From positions 682,001 through 746,000 of the forward strand of contig OY723256.1 of assembly GCA_963210315.1 (NCBI GenBank): a stretch of 64,000 nt of DNA, written 5' to 3'. Positions 62,832 through 64,000 of this stretch are shown here, one piece after another. The DNA comes from Rhynchopus euleeides. Lineage: Eukaryota > Euglenozoa > Diplonemea > Diplonemida > Diplonemidae. The notes beneath the pieces are model-generated. The model did no database searches, was not told the DNA's origin, and saw only the letters and a list, made by a program, of their open reading frames with translations. The first letter of the stretch is position 1. Each line of letters opens with the position of its first letter. The position numbers and the translations under genes are program-made.

Positions 62832-64000
62832 CCTTGAGGCACGAGAGAATCACAAACTACAGGGATGTGGGTGTGTTGGTGGGCAGTAGTGCCATCGCGG
62901 TTGGGCACAAGGGGCACGCAAGACATTGACCGCAGGGTTGGGGGTGGGGGTGGGGGTGAGGACCCGGCTGCCGCAGCGTGTCGTCGGTCCTGTTGGGCAC
63001 CCAACACGGACTGCCTTCTCACGGGGAACATCTTTGTGTCTCAGCCGCCCTGCACAGCGGCAATATATATACAGGCCACACGGTGAACACGAGCCGGTAG
63101 GAGGGGGAAGGGGGGCCCCATTAGGAGTGGGTTTTTTTTTGCCTACAAGCGACACCACCACTCAACACACACAATACACACGCGTGAAATCTCTTTGGAA
63201 AGTGTCCGCATCACTTCGTCGGGGCACAGCACAGCAATATTCCCCCCACCAGGCCCAGGAAGCCCCACTAAGCCATCACCGCCACCACCACCCATCTTGT
63301 TCGGGAGTGTCGGCAGGGGCTCTGGCAGAGCAAGCCAGCACTCTGGCGTAGCAATCACCCCTGCACATTGGAACTGGGTAGGGGATGGGAAGGGGAAGCC
63401 CCATCCAACTCTGCACCCACTTGCAGAGTGAAGACTTGCCCACGCCCCCCCCACCCCTCGATACACAGAACACCTTTGCCACACGGACACATTAGGCATG
63501 CTGTTTGTTACAAAAAAAACAGAAAGGGGCTCTGCTGGTTATAATCACTCGGTTTTGGGGAATTTTTTTTTCCGCACATCCAAAAACTGCCGGGGGACAA
63601 ACCAATAAGCCCCTCCCGATATTCCCCTTTGCGCCCCCCTGGCAAGCCTGGCAAATCCGACAACATCCCACTTCTTTGGTTCGCTGGGTTCGTTCAGATA
63701 TTTTTTTTGGAAGATGCGTGCACCTTTCTGCTAGTGTACTACAGCCGGCAGCACCACACACCACACCTCCTCACCCACTTGAGGGGCGCGATGCGGTGCC
63801 GGGGGGGGGGGGGGGGGGGGGGCGGGCGGGGGGGTATTTTTGAAATAATTGCACATGACATACCCTCACCCATCACCTCACCACCACCACCCCCCATTCC
63901 ATCCATACACCACGGGTTGCCATACCGTTATCGATAACGTTATACACACGTGATGGAATGCCGACCCTACCACCACCCACCCCCACCTCCTCACTCCTTT
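62832..64000. other. Spacer upstream of tyrosinase, unit IV (cut by window end)
   Basis: It matches 23370-24538; no gene recognised. The poly-G near 63801 has about 22 G. Confidence 0.6.

Larger units (their letters stand above)
54007..64000. repeat. Macro-repeat unit IV (cut by window end)
   Basis: It repeats units II and III from the gene-free block through the tyrosinase and its upstream spacer. It is cut at base 64000, before the coiled-coil fragment and the retroelement would appear. It lacks the 6.7-kb insertion and so shows the empty target site at about 55290. Confidence 0.85.

Noticed and set aside
1-64000. Prokaryotic or viral origin of the window
   Set aside because: WDR83, a type-3 copper tyrosinase with signal peptide, YR retroelement, hAT-like elements and large gene-poor satellite DNA indicate a eukaryotic nuclear genome.
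1-64000. The tandem array as a pure assembly artefact
   Set aside because: Units differ by a defined insertion with target duplication, by stop-creating substitutions and by minisatellite length, which a copy error would not produce. It cannot be fully excluded without reads.

Overview
The window is nuclear DNA of a GC-rich eukaryotic microbe. It is almost entirely an imperfect tandem array of one large unit of about 16.35 kb. Every gene I recognise is on the minus strand and has no visible intron. Where it can be checked, a pyrimidine-rich run and an AG lie just upstream of the ATG. Together with a tyrosine-recombinase retroelement of gag - recombinase - RT - RNase H order, this suggests an organism that trans-splices, possibly a euglenozoan (kinetoplastid or diplonemid relative). 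That placement is inference, not proof.

Layout: unit I is 1-14561, unit II 14562-30915, unit III 30916-54006, and unit IV runs from 54007 past the window end. A standard unit (II) holds, in plus-strand order: a gene-free block; a 2.16-kb hAT-like element with a broken transposase fragment; an L-rhamnonate dehydratase gene (minus); a gene-poor spacer; a secreted tyrosinase (minus); a 5'-truncated coiled-coil gene (minus); a VIPER/Ngaro-like YR retroelement (minus) with a minisatellite upstream of its gag; and three small inverted-repeat elements in a row. Unit I differs. After the rhamnonate dehydratase it runs into a truncated WDR83/MORG1 gene, then a second partial copy of the unit that lacks the hAT element, then a broken rhamnonate dehydratase joined directly to the retroelement. 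It has no tyrosinase. Unit III is longer by a 6,723-bp insertion (32199-38921) placed inside its hAT element.

The most striking object is that insertion. It has 14-bp perfect terminal inverted repeats, a 3-bp TAT duplication, a foldback left end, and about 145 uninterrupted copies of a 41-bp satellite in strict phase. The three other units keep the empty site. The array also supplies natural empty sites for two other elements: the hAT-like element (8-bp duplication GGTGGGGG) and a 594-bp MITE (8-bp duplication AGCACACG). The units therefore read as a comparative record of successive insertions.

The two complete enzyme genes look intact: rhamnonate dehydratase in four copies, and tyrosinase in three. 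I see no functional link between them, and their amplification appears to be a by-product of the tandem array. Large plus-strand open frames over these genes are antisense shadows caused by high GC.
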